DNA of 64,000 nt from positions 186,001 through 250,000 of the forward strand of contig NZ_JACJQB010000001.1 of the NCBI RefSeq assembly GCF_014696385.1. The letters run 5' to 3'. Positions 54,683 to 63,584 of the stretch are shown here, piece by piece. Positions within the stretch are counted from its first letter, which is position 1, and each line of letters opens with the position of its first letter. The DNA comes from Pseudanabaena mucicola FACHB-723 (GTDB lineage Bacteria; Cyanobacteriota; Cyanobacteriia; Pseudanabaenales; Pseudanabaenaceae). Under the pieces are notes generated by a model, which was not told where the DNA came from, did no database searches, and saw only the letters and a list, made by a program, of their open reading frames with translations. The position numbers were made by a program, and so were the translations under genes.

Positions 54683-57346
54683 ATGAATGAGTTAGAAATT
54701 TTACAGTCGAATATCATTGAGTTAAAAGCGGAAAATTGCCGATTAAGAGAGCAGTTATCAGAATTTGTTAGCACAAACTCAGCTTTTGATCTAGGTGGGA
54801 AGTTAATTGCCGATCTAGCGCAAAATATTGTCGAAAACTTGCATACAGCGATCGTGGTTCATGCTCCTGACACCAAGATTTTATTTGCCAATAAATCCGC
54901 AGCCAAAATATTAGGACTAATTCAATCGGAACTAGCGGGCAAGTATGTTACCGATCCAGATTGGCATTTCTACCATGGTGATGGTCGCTTGATGGGGCTA
55001 GACGACTTTCCTGTTAATAAAATATTGCGAGAAAAACAACCTCTCCAAAACTATGAAATGGGTTTGTATCGCTCTGATATCGATGATATGGTCTGGGCGA
55101 TCATCAATGCCTATCCTGAGTTTGATTTGCAAGGCGAAATTAAGCACATCGTGGTTACTTTTGTCGATATTACACAGCTCAAGCAAACTGCGATCGCATT
55201 GGGAGAGAGTGAAAAACGCTATATTGCTCTCAACGCAGAGCTAGAGAGGACTCGCAATTTTCTCCAAAGCACAATTGATCATTTGCCTGTGGCTGTCTTT
55301 GTCAAGGATGGCAAACCAGAAACTTTTGGGCAAATGTTGCTCTGGAATCGGACTAGTGAAGCGCTGTTTGGTTTATCCGCAGAAGAGGCAATTGGTACAA
55401 CGGTCTATGATCAGTTTCCCAAAAAACAGGCTGACTTTTTTCATCAAAAAGATCTAGATGCTTTTGCCAACCAGTCGATCGAGGATATTCCTGAAGAACC
55501 TGTAGATAGCCATAGTTTAGGCAGAAGAATTTTGCATACAGTCAAGGTACCTCTCTATGACTGTGAGCAACAGCCGCAATACTTACTATGCTTTGCCGAA
55601 GACATAACTGAGCGCAAACAGTCAGAAACAGCATTGCGAGAGAGCGAAGAAAAGTTTCGCCAAATGGCAGAAAATATCCAAGAAATATTTTGGATGGTAA
55701 AGCCTGATTTCTCAGAGTTTATCTATATCAATCCTGCCTATGAGGCGATTTCAGGGCGTACCTGTACCAGTATTTATGCAGACCCCAAATCCTTTTTTGA
55801 TGCGATTTATATAGAGGATCGCAAAATTGCGATCGCAACCGCCAAGGAACATGCTCATGTGGGATGGAGTATGGAATATCGGATTGTCCAACCCAATGGC
55901 GAAATCCGATGGTTGTTTGAACGTGCCGCGCCAATTTTCAACGATCTAGATGAACTGCAAAGTATTGTTGGCATTGGACAAGATATTACTGACCGTAAAT
56001 TTACTGAAGAGCAACTAATTCATCAAGCCTTTCACGATAGTTTGACAGGCTTACCCAATCGCGTCTTATTTCTAGATCGCCTAGAAATGGTACTCAAAAA
56101 ATCAAAACGAGTTACTAATCATCTGTTTGCGATCCTCTTCATTGACTTAGATCAATTTAAAGTGATCAATGACAGTTTGGGGCATCTGGTTGGCGATCTC
56201 CTATTAGTAGAGGTTGCCAAGATCCTTGAAAAATCGGTGAGATCCTTTGACACCGTGGCAAGACTTGGCGGCGACGAGTTTACGATTTTGCTTGATGACA
56301 TTGCTAATCTTCAAGAAGCCATTAATGTCTCTGATCGGATTCATGCCCAACTGCGATCGGAAATTGCGATCGGTACGCACACAATTTTAGCTAGTGCCAG
56401 TATTGGCATCGTGATTGGTTCCCATGCCTATGAACAGGCTAATGATCTATTGCGAGATGCCGACATCGCTTTATATAGAGCCAAAGAAAAGGGTCGGGAT
56501 TGTCATGCAGTCTTTAATCGCTCTATGTATGACCTTGTTGTGAGCCGATTACAACTAGAAAGTGAATTGAGGCAAGCAATCGAGCGCCGAGAATTTTTGG
56601 TCTATTACGAGCCAATCGTTTGCTTGAAGACCATGCAATTAAAAGGATTTGAAGCCTTAGTGCGTTGGCAACATCCCATCAGAGGCTTACTCACCGCAGG
56701 AGAATTTATCCCTGTTGCTGAAAATACTGGTCTCATTGTTGATTTAGGTAAGTGGGTATTACACAACGCTTGCTATCAGTTAAAACTATGGCAAGACCAG
56801 TTTCCGTCCCTTGACTTGACAATCAACATAAATCTATCGGGCAAGCAACTTAGAGATCCGAATATTGTGGATACGATCGATGCCGTATTGCAAAAATCTG
56901 GACTTGCCACAAGTTGCTTAAATCTAGAAATCACAGAGACTTTATTAATTGAAAATACGGAAATTGCCGTTAAAGTCTTCCAAGAATTGCGAGCTAGAAA
57001 TATCCATTTAAGTCTGGATGACTTTGGCACAGGTTACTCTTCGCTGAGCTATCTCCAAAAATTTCCTGTCAATACGATCAAAATTGATCGATCATTCATC
57101 AGCCAAATCCATGGCGAAGAATCCGATCGCGATCGCAATATCGCCATTGTCAAAGCAATCATTGCCCTTGGTCATGCCATGAATATCAAAATCATTGCCG
57201 AGGGCATTGAGCTGCCAGAACAAATAGTGCAACTACAAGCGTGGGACTGCGACTTTGCCCAAGGGTACTTCTTCTCGCGTTCCCTATCAGTTCAAGTTGC
57301 AACCAACTTACTAGACAAAGCAGCGCAAAACGCCGCCTTGTTTTAG
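54683..57346 (+). CDS. PAS-GGDEF-EAL cyclic di-GMP enzyme
   Basis: An 887-residue cytoplasmic protein. A short N-terminal coiled coil is followed by three PAS/PAC domains (about 45-170, 190-310 and 315-440). The GGDEF domain (about 450-615) has the intact RLGGDEF near residue 529. The EAL domain (about 630-880) has GFEALVRW, NLSGKQL, LEITETLL, DDFGTGYSSLSYL, KIDRSFI and IIAEGIE. All main catalytic motifs of both domains are present, so it could make and break cyclic di-GMP. No membrane segment is seen. Confidence 0.93.
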   Translation: MNELEILQSNIIELKAENCRLREQLSEFVSTNSAFDLGGKLIADLAQNIVENLHTAIVVHAPDTKILFANKSAAKILGLIQSELAGKYVTDPDWHFYHGDGRLMGLDDFPVNKILREKQPLQNYEMGLYRSDIDDMVWAIINAYPEFDLQGEIKHIVVTFVDITQLKQTAIALGESEKRYIALNAELERTRNFLQSTIDHLPVAVFVKDGKPETFGQMLLWNRTSEALFGLSAEEAIGTTVYDQFPKKQADFFHQKDLDAFANQSIEDIPEEPVDSHSLGRRILHTVKVPLYDCEQQPQYLLCFAEDITERKQSETALRESEEKFRQMAENIQEIFWMVKPDFSEFIYINPAYEAISGRTCTSIYADPKSFFDAIYIEDRKIAIATAKEHAHVGWSMEYRIVQPNGEIRWLFERAAPIFNDLDELQSIVGIGQDITDRKFTEEQLIHQAFHDSLTGLPNRVLFLDRLEMVLKKSKRVTNHLFAILFIDLDQFKVINDSLGHLVGDLLLVEVAKILEKSVRSFDTVARLGGDEFTILLDDIANLQEAINVSDRIHAQLRSEIAIGTHTILASASIGIVIGSHAYEQANDLLRDADIALYRAKEKGRDCHAVFNRSMYDLVVSRLQLESELRQAIERREFLVYYEPIVCLKTMQLKGFEALVRWQHPIRGLLTAGEFIPVAENTGLIVDLGKWVLHNACYQLKLWQDQFPSLDLTININLSGKQLRDPNIVDTIDAVLQKSGLATSCLNLEITETLLIENTEIAVKVFQELRARNIHLSLDDFGTGYSSLSYLQKFPVNTIKIDRSFISQIHGEESDRDRNIAIVKAIIALGHAMNIKIIAEGIELPEQIVQLQAWDCDFAQGYFFSRSLSVQVATNLLDKAAQNAALF

Positions 57347-57368
57347 TTGATCGTGTTTGAGATTGGGC

Positions 57369-58232
57369 TTAGCTGACAAGCCCCGTTAATGGGGAACTGG
57401 CACTAGCATAGGCTTTAACAGGAATTCGACCCGATAAATATGCTGCCCGCCCCGCCTCAGTCGCCATTCCCATGGCTCGCCCCATCGCCACAGGATTATT
57501 TGCACAGGCAATCGCGGTATTAATTAACAAAGCATCTGCACCAAATTCCATCGCCGCCGCCGCTTCACTAGGCACGCCAATACCTGCATCAACGACAACA
57601 GGGACTTTAGACTCTTCAATAATGATTTTGATGTTGGCAGCATTATTAATGCCTTGCCCCGAACCAATTGGCGAACCGAGAGGCATCACCGTTACGCAAC
57701 CAATTTCTTCAAGGGTTTTCGCCAAACGTGGATCAGCATTGATATAGGGTAGTACCGCAAAACCTTCTTTAACCAATTGTTCCGCCGCCTTGCAAGTCCC
57801 AAGCGGATCAGGCAACAAATATTTGAGATCGGGAATTACTTCCAGCTTCACAAAATTATTATCTTCTTGACCCAAAATTTTTGCCATCTCACGTCCCAAT
57901 CTTGCCACACGCACCGCTTCATCAGCAGTCTGACATCCCGCAGTATTGGGCAACAGCCAATATTTGCTCCAGTCAATCGCTTCAGCTAACCCTTCATGTC
58001 CTGCGGCATTGGTTTGCACACGTCGCACTGCCACAGTAACAATTTCACAACCACTAGCGATGAGGGCCTGACGCATCACATCGAAGTTAGTATATTTCCC
58101 TGAGCCAGTCATTAAACGCGATCGGAACTTACGCCCCGCAATTTCAATCAGATCGTCCGAGGACTCAGTAATATCAGATATTTGGCTATTTGTTGTAAAA
58201 ATTGGGTTAAAGGAAGGGGAGGAGGCGATCAT
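57369..58232 (-). CDS. thiG: Thiazole synthase
   Basis: A 287-residue TIM-barrel enzyme. The pattern [42 protein letters not shown] and [20 protein letters not shown] is that of ThiG; the Schiff-base lysine is in the VKLEVIPD region. It forms the thiazole of thiamine from deoxyxylulose phosphate, dehydroglycine and ThiS-thiocarboxylate. An extension of about 25 residues precedes the core. No thiS or other thiamine gene is adjacent. I could not recognise a TPP riboswitch upstream. Confidence 0.93.
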   Translation of the reverse strand: MIASSPSFNPIFTTNSQISDITESSDDLIEIAGRKFRSRLMTGSGKYTNFDVMRQALIASGCEIVTVAVRRVQTNAAGHEGLAEAIDWSKYWLLPNTAGCQTADEAVRVARLGREMAKILGQEDNNFVKLEVIPDLKYLLPDPLGTCKAAEQLVKEGFAVLPYINADPRLAKTLEEIGCVTVMPLGSPIGSGQGINNAANIKIIIEESKVPVVVDAGIGVPSEAAAAMEFGADALLINTAIACANNPVAMGRAMGMATEAGRAAYLSGRIPVKAYASASSPLTGLVS

Positions 58233-58443
58233 AGCAAAGGATTAAAAGGTTATTTTGCAGATTTTTGACAATAGATCTACGTCAGCAGATTTATTACTAT
58301 GCTAATCAATTTCAAGGATATACATTAGTTTGCGGTTTGAAGGCGCAGTTTTTTATTAAGATACTTACTTAGGATACTGTAAGTGTCTTCTGTGATATAT
58401 CAAATTTTCCATAGTATTCAATAGCAAGTAGCAATTTAGTTTC

Positions 58444-59391
58444 ATGGCTAACCTCAAATCTATCCGCGATCGCATCGGCACTGTTAAGAATACTCGCAAG
58501 ATAACTGAAGCAATGCGTCTTGTCGCCGCCGCAAAGGTCAGACGCGCTCAGCAGCAAGTTTTGGCAACCCGTCCTTTTGCTGATCGCCTCGCTCAAGTTC
58601 TCTATCGTCTTCAGCAGCGCATCACCTTCGAGGATGTCAGCTTGCCTCTACTAGATAAGCGTCCTGTAAAAACTGTTGGTCTTCTGGTAATTTCAGGCGA
58701 TCGTGGTCTTTGTGGTGGCTATAACTCAAATATTATCCGCCGCGCTGAAGCCCGTGCCAAAGAACTAAAGGAACAAGGTATTAATTACACCTTTATTCTG
58801 GTCGGTCGTAAAGCGGCTCAGTATTTCGCGCGTCGTGATCAACCGATCGCCGCGACTTTTACGAACCTTAATCAAATTCCCAACGCATCTGAAGCAAACA
58901 AAATTGAAGACGAAATTACCTCAGCATTTTTGGCTGGCGTGATCGATCGTGTTGAATTGATTTATACCCGTTTTGTATCTCTAATTAGCTCACGTCCTGT
59001 AATCCAAACCTTGCTGCCCCTTGAGCCTCAAGGTCTAGAACCTCAAGACGACGAAATTTTCCGCCTGATTACTCGTGGTGGTAAATTCCAAGTTGAGCGC
59101 GAAAAGATGGAAATCACGGTTAAGGAACTGCCCAAAGAATTGATTTTTGAGCAAGAGCCTGAGCAAATTTTGGATGCTTTATTGCCTCTCTACCTCAGCA
59201 ATCAAATTCTGCGTGCCTTGCAAGAATCTGTAGCTAGTGAACTAGCTGCACGGATGACAGCTATGAACAACGCTAGTGAAAATGCTGGAGACCTCATCAA
59301 GGTTTTAACTTTGCAATACAACAAAGCTCGTCAAGCTGCGATTACCCAAGAAATTCTCGAAGTTGTTGGTGGTGCGGCTGCGCTTACATAA
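58444..59391 (+). CDS. atpC: ATP synthase F1 gamma subunit
   Basis: A 315-residue gamma subunit. The N terminus ([36 protein letters not shown]) and the C terminus ([23 protein letters not shown]) form the coiled-coil rotor shaft. The segment at about 195-235 ([20 protein letters not shown]) is the insertion found only in photosynthetic ATP synthases. The gene stands alone, between thiG and a second HU gene. In many cyanobacteria it follows atpA; neither atpA nor other atp genes are in this window. Confidence 0.95.
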   Translation: MANLKSIRDRIGTVKNTRKITEAMRLVAAAKVRRAQQQVLATRPFADRLAQVLYRLQQRITFEDVSLPLLDKRPVKTVGLLVISGDRGLCGGYNSNIIRRAEARAKELKEQGINYTFILVGRKAAQYFARRDQPIAATFTNLNQIPNASEANKIEDEITSAFLAGVIDRVELIYTRFVSLISSRPVIQTLLPLEPQGLEPQDDEIFRLITRGGKFQVEREKMEITVKELPKELIFEQEPEQILDALLPLYLSNQILRALQESVASELAARMTAMNNASENAGDLIKVLTLQYNKARQAAITQEILEVVGGAAALT

Positions 59392-59413
59392 ATAATTTCT
59401 AAGTAGCTAGGCT

Positions 59414-59452
59414 CAAAGACCAGTGGCGCACAGCGTGCGCCACTGGTCTTTG
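59414..59452. repeat. Hairpin repeat after the gamma-subunit gene
   Basis: Perfect 18-base arms (59414-59431 and 59435-59452) enclose the loop AGC. The core GTGGCGCAC is shared with the hairpin at 48064. Confidence 0.8.
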
Positions 59453-59481
59453 CTTTAGGCTTGAGCGTAAAGCGCGAGTAC

Positions 59482-59516
59482 AAAAAAGAGGCGGCGCATT
59501 GCGCCGCCTCTTTTTT
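59482..59516. terminator. Convergent terminator, GAGGCGGCGC core
   Basis: Perfect 16-base arms (59482-59497 and 59501-59516) enclose the loop ATT, flanked by A and T runs. It is 10 bases from the end of the HU gene, so it can end transcripts from both sides. Confidence 0.85.
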
Positions 59517-59526
59517 ACAAAGCAAA

Positions 59527-59826
59527 TTAGTCGGAAGGAGGGCTAACTTGCTCTTTGAAAGACTTGCCAGCAGAGAATGCAGGTACTTTGGTGGCGGGGA
59601 TTTCCATCTTTTCGCCAGTCTTAGGGTTACGACCTTCTCTGGCTTTGCGATCGCGAGCTTCAAAGGAGCCGAAGCCTACCAAAGTTACTTTTTCGCCGCT
59701 AGCAACAGTATCGATGATTACTTCAAGGGTGGCAGAAAGAACTTCATCAGCAGTTTTTTTGTTTACTGACAAGCCCTTTTCGGCAGCTTTTTTAGCAATA
59801 GCATCAACTAGTTCACCTTTATTCAT
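59527..59826 (-). CDS. HU family nucleoid protein (second copy)
   Basis: A 99-residue HU protein from the ATG at 59826. MNKGELVDAIAKKAAEKGLSVNKKTADEVL is followed by the arm motif KVTLVGFGSFEARDRKAREGRNPKTGEKM. Compared with the copy at 30995 it has a longer first helical region and a C-terminal tail (FKEQVSPPSD). A GGGGAAACC stretch precedes the start. It probably has a separate role or expression from the other copy. Confidence 0.92.
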   Translation of the reverse strand: MNKGELVDAIAKKAAEKGLSVNKKTADEVLSATLEVIIDTVASGEKVTLVGFGSFEARDRKAREGRNPKTGEKMEIPATKVPAFSAGKSFKEQVSPPSD

Positions 59827-60401
59827 AGGTTTCCCCTTATATATGGATGAGTTAAATGTCAAATTAAAATCAAAGTCAAAGCCATGTGATCGCTTTCGAC
59901 GAAACCTTGACTGACTATGACTTGTGATTGTTCATTCTAATAGCAACTTGCCACTTGTGTATATACACAACGTTTATTTTGTATGGTTTTGAGCAGTTTT
60001 TTTTAATTACTTATTGGCTTGATTCTTATCTGAATCCCCAAAACCCTTGACTGGTAAAGCATTTCAGGATCGCAACCTGTTGTTGCAATAGTGTAACGCA
60101 TACAGGGTAAGCACTTCACAAAAGTTCAAGTTTTTTTGGAAATGTCATGATATATCTCTTCACTCTTGCCAATAAAAATAAAAAACAAAACTAGCTACCT
60201 ACTCCATTCTCACCGAAGAAATAGACCTATAAAACCAAGAAATCACGGTGCGCGACAAAGCCGCGCACCGTGATTTCTTGACTGGGAAGAGAGTATCTAC
60301 TAGATCTGAAACCCAATCTTGGTTTTGATCACGATAATATTGTTAATACTTCTTAGCATTCTTGCAATCAAACCCTGCCAGTCTAACCGCACATCTAAAC
60401 T
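59827..60401. other. Intergenic region with HU promoter and hairpin repeat
   Basis: About 575 bases without a supported gene. It includes an A/T-rich stretch near 59990-60010 and a perfect hairpin at 60236-60280. A second TCTTGGTTTT at 60317-60326 can pair with the outer AAAACCAAGA at 60231. Confidence 0.6.
60236..60280. repeat. Hairpin repeat, AAAACC-led, GGTGCGCG core
   Basis: Perfect 19-base arms (60236-60254 and 60262-60280) enclose a 7-base loop. It is not close behind any gene, so a terminator role is unlikely. Confidence 0.75.
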
Positions 60402-61475
60402 ATGGATTCATCTAAGCCAGCGATCAGTTTGGGGCTAACTCGCCAGTCTCCGTTAATCATTGCGCCATTTTTCCTCTGGGGGACAGCTATGGTGGTGATG
60501 AAAGCCCTATTGCCAGAGACAAGTCCAATGTTTATGGCGGCGGTGCGACTCATTCCCGCAGGTATCCTCTTGGTAGTTGGTGGAGCTTATTTTGGCAGAG
60601 AGCAACCCAAGAGTTGGCAAGCATGGCTATGGATTAGCCTATTTGCGTTGGTTGATGGCACGATGTTTCAGGGCTTTTTGGCTCAGGGTTTGGTGCGTAC
60701 CAATGCAGGGCTAGGCTCGTTGCTGATTGATTCACAACCCCTTGCTGTGGCTGTGCTAGCCGCCGTTTTATACAAAGAGCGGATTGGCATTGCCGCAACC
60801 CTTGGTCTATTAGTGGGCATCATTGGGATTGGGCTAATCGGTTTACCTACGGAACTAATGACAGCCTTGCTGGCGGGAGATGTGGGGACGGTGATCAAGG
60901 CTGGGGTGTTTACCCTTGGTGAATGGTTTATGCTCGGCGCATCATTGTCGATGGCGGTGGGGACAATTTTGATTCGTCCTGTGGTGCGCTATGCCGATCC
61001 TGTGATGGCGACTGGATGGCACATGATTATTGGTGGCTTGCCCCTACTGCTGTTTTCACAGCAGATCGAGCAGCAGCAATGGCAACACCTGTCGACTTGG
61101 GGATGGCTAGGCATGGCATATATGGCGATTATGGGCAGTGCGATCGCCTATGGATTATTTTTCTTGTTTGCATCTTCTGGCAGTTTGACGACCTTGAGCG
61201 CTTTGACTTTTTCGACCCCCGTATTTGCATTGATGTTCAGCAGTTTATTTTTAGGCGAAAACCTGACCTTGGTGCAGTGGCTCGGTGTAATTTTGACTCT
61301 GAGTAGTATTTATCTTGTCAGTATGCGTGGATCTGGTAAGGAGCATCAAGCTCCTATTGACGACCAACAGGAAATAGGAGATATTGCCACAACAAATCTT
61401 CTACCTGTGGCTGAGCAGGTTAGCGTGAGTTCACCTCTGCCAGTTTTGCAAAACCCTGTGAATGAACCACGATAA
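60402..61475 (+). CDS. EamA/DMT family transporter
   Basis: A 357-residue protein with ten predicted membrane helices in two EamA repeats (TAMVVMKALLPETSPMFMAA and VGTILIRPVVRYADPVMA mark the start of each). A hydrophilic tail of about 55 residues follows the last helix. Members export amino acids, nucleotides or metabolites; the substrate is unknown. It lies 14 bases before a glycosyltransferase-like gene, so the two may be co-transcribed. Confidence 0.88.
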   Translation: MDSSKPAISLGLTRQSPLIIAPFFLWGTAMVVMKALLPETSPMFMAAVRLIPAGILLVVGGAYFGREQPKSWQAWLWISLFALVDGTMFQGFLAQGLVRTNAGLGSLLIDSQPLAVAVLAAVLYKERIGIAATLGLLVGIIGIGLIGLPTELMTALLAGDVGTVIKAGVFTLGEWFMLGASLSMAVGTILIRPVVRYADPVMATGWHMIIGGLPLLLFSQQIEQQQWQHLSTWGWLGMAYMAIMGSAIAYGLFFLFASSGSLTTLSALTFSTPVFALMFSSLFLGENLTLVQWLGVILTLSSIYLVSMRGSGKEHQAPIDDQQEIGDIATTNLLPVAEQVSVSSPLPVLQNPVNEPR

Positions 61476-61489
61476 AACCTAGGAAAGCT

Positions 61490-62569
61490 ATGCCTACTTT
61501 ATATGCTGCAATTACCAATCATGGTTTTGGTCATGCTACGCGCACGGCAGCCGTCCTTTCTGAGCTGCAACGTCTAGCCCCTGAGATTAAACTGATCATT
61601 GCGACGACGGCTCCCCGTTGGTTATTGGAGGAATATATTGACGGGGATTTTATTTATCATCCCCGTGTGTTTGATGTGGGCGTAATTCAGCTTGATAGTT
61701 TGCAGGTCGATCGCGAGGCAACTTTTGCTGCATGGCAAAGGGTTTGGGAACAGCAGGCGGATTTGATTGCGGCTGAGGTGAAGTTTTTAGCCGAGCATAA
61801 GGTTGATTTAATTTTTGGAGATATTCCGCCGATGGTGGTGGAAATTGCGAAGGCTGCCAAGATTCCCTGCTGGATGGCAGGCAATTTCGGATGGGATTTT
61901 ATTTATCGCGATTGGGGCGGCAAGTTTCACCAATTGGCGGATCATCTATCAGAAACCTACAGTTATTGCGATCGCTTGTTTCGGTTGCCCTTTGCCGAAT
62001 CAATGAGTTCATTTTCCCATATTGAAGATGTGGGGCTAACTGGTGCAAAACCTAAGCATACGGCGGCATATCTGCGCGAGAAATTTAAGTTAGATAGTGA
62101 TCGCCCTACAGCGCTGCTTACCTTTGGGGGACTAAGTTTACAGGCAATTCCCTATCAAAATCTCGAAAATTTTGCTGATTGGCAATTTATCACCTTTGAT
62201 CGAGATGCACCTGACTTACCGAATCTCATTAAAGCTAATTGCGATCGCATTCGTCCTGTAGATGTGATGGTAGTTTGCGATCGCATTGTGACTAAACCCG
62301 GTTATGGCACGTTATCCGAGGCTTTGCGGATCGGTGTGCCTGTGGTATGTCTTACCCGTCAGGGCTTTTTAGAAGCAGAAACCCTGATCAATGGGGTGAA
62401 AAAATATGCTGAGCATCTGGTAATTGATCCGCAAGACTTTTATGCAGGGGATTGGTCATTTTTGACGGCTCCACTCCAACAACCCAGTTTAGATGATGTC
62501 CAAAAGCTGGATATGCATGGTGAAACTACAATTAATCAAGCAATTATAAATTTTTTGGTTGACAAGTGA
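61490..62569 (+). CDS. GT-B glycosyltransferase-like protein (MurG-like)
   Basis: A 359-residue protein. The N terminus MPTLYAAITNHGFGHATRTAAV resembles the GxGHxxR glycine loop of MurG and monogalactosyldiacylglycerol synthases. TKPGYGTLSEALRIGVPVV at about 265-285 is the nucleotide-sugar site. The acceptor and donor are unknown. It overlaps by 11 bases the longest frame of the next gene. Confidence 0.75.
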   Translation: MPTLYAAITNHGFGHATRTAAVLSELQRLAPEIKLIIATTAPRWLLEEYIDGDFIYHPRVFDVGVIQLDSLQVDREATFAAWQRVWEQQADLIAAEVKFLAEHKVDLIFGDIPPMVVEIAKAAKIPCWMAGNFGWDFIYRDWGGKFHQLADHLSETYSYCDRLFRLPFAESMSSFSHIEDVGLTGAKPKHTAAYLREKFKLDSDRPTALLTFGGLSLQAIPYQNLENFADWQFITFDRDAPDLPNLIKANCDRIRPVDVMVVCDRIVTKPGYGTLSEALRIGVPVVCLTRQGFLEAETLINGVKKYAEHLVIDPQDFYAGDWSFLTAPLQQPSLDDVQKLDMHGETTINQAIINFLVDK

Positions 62570-62648
62570 TAACCTGCTTGTTTTGATACACTTGGGATCT
62601 ATTGGCGGCGTAAACTACAAATCTCTGTCGCTGTGGAATCGACAAACT

Positions 62649-63584
62649 ATGGAACTCGATCAATGCTACAAACTTTTAGGCTTGACACCTAGCGCGACTT
62701 TAGAAGAAGTCAATAAAGCTTATAAAATCCTAGCGCTCCAATGGCATCCCGATCGCATTCCTAGAGAGAATGTACATCAGCAACTCCATGCCCAAGAAAA
62801 ACTGAAAGAAATCAATCATGCAAGGGATAGCCTGCGGAAAGCGGCTGAGCAGAAAGCGTCACACACCCATACCAAATATACGCATACCTATCAAAGTTCT
62901 TATCAAACTGCTCACCAAACTGCTCATCAAAATCGGCAATATCACCAGCACCAGACGCGCTATCAAAGTCGTTACCAAAGCGCCTATCAAAATACGCAGG
63001 CGCAACAACAGGCTTCGCAGCAAAGTTCACAACAGACATCAGAGCGATCTTCAGAGCGTCATCGGTCTTACCAATCGCAATATCAGTCTCAAGCATCGCA
63101 AGCCTATCAGGCTTACAAGTCATCGCAGTCGGCGCAAGCGAGTCAAGCAACACCATCAGATACCTACAGCAAGTCTCAGCAACCCGCCGAAACTCCACCA
63201 AAAACACCGAAAACGGATCTCACAGGAGCCGACTTAAGGGGTGCAGATTTGCGGGAAAAGTATTTAGAGGGACGCAATTTAAGCTATGCCAACCTCAGCA
63301 ACGCTAACTTAACGGATGCTTTTTTGCACCGCATCAATCTGCAAGGTGCAAACCTCCAAGGCGCAAATTTATTTCGAGCTAATTTATTTCAAGCTAATTT
63401 GCGGGATGCGGATCTACGGGGCGCAAATTTGATCGGGGCAGATCTGAGTGGAGCAGATTTAAGTGGAGCAAATTTGACGGGAGCTAAGGTGGGTTATGGC
63501 GAAAAAGTTATGGTAAAACTCACAAATGTTAACTTGCACGGTGCAACGATGCCTAATGGTGCAGTTTATTCATCGCGAAATTAA
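62649..63584 (+). CDS. DnaJ domain and pentapeptide-repeat fusion protein
   Basis: A 311-residue protein from the ATG at 62649. A J domain at 1-60 has HPD at residues 33-35 (ALQWHPDRIP), so it can stimulate an Hsp70. A low-complexity stretch at about 75-185 is rich in Gln, Ser, Tyr and His with YQS-type tetrapeptide repeats. A run of about 18 pentapeptide repeats A(D/N)LXX forms a right-handed beta helix at about 192-280. A longer frame to 62559 exists but begins inside the preceding gene. The combination suggests a co-chaperone tethered to a scaffold. Confidence 0.87.
   Translation: MELDQCYKLLGLTPSATLEEVNKAYKILALQWHPDRIPRENVHQQLHAQEKLKEINHARDSLRKAAEQKASHTHTKYTHTYQSSYQTAHQTAHQNRQYHQHQTRYQSRYQSAYQNTQAQQQASQQSSQQTSERSSERHRSYQSQYQSQASQAYQAYKSSQSAQASQATPSDTYSKSQQPAETPPKTPKTDLTGADLRGADLREKYLEGRNLSYANLSNANLTDAFLHRINLQGANLQGANLFRANLFQANLRDADLRGANLIGADLSGADLSGANLTGAKVGYGEKVMVKLTNVNLHGATMPNGAVYSSRN

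Noticed and set aside
58233-58443. TPP riboswitch before thiG
   Set aside because: I could not find the conserved thiamine-box elements in the right order on the minus strand.
23121-60280. All hairpins as simple terminators
   Set aside because: Several stems are much longer than needed, lack T runs, follow another terminator or are far from gene ends, so they are reported as repeats; short A/T-flanked ones are kept as terminators.
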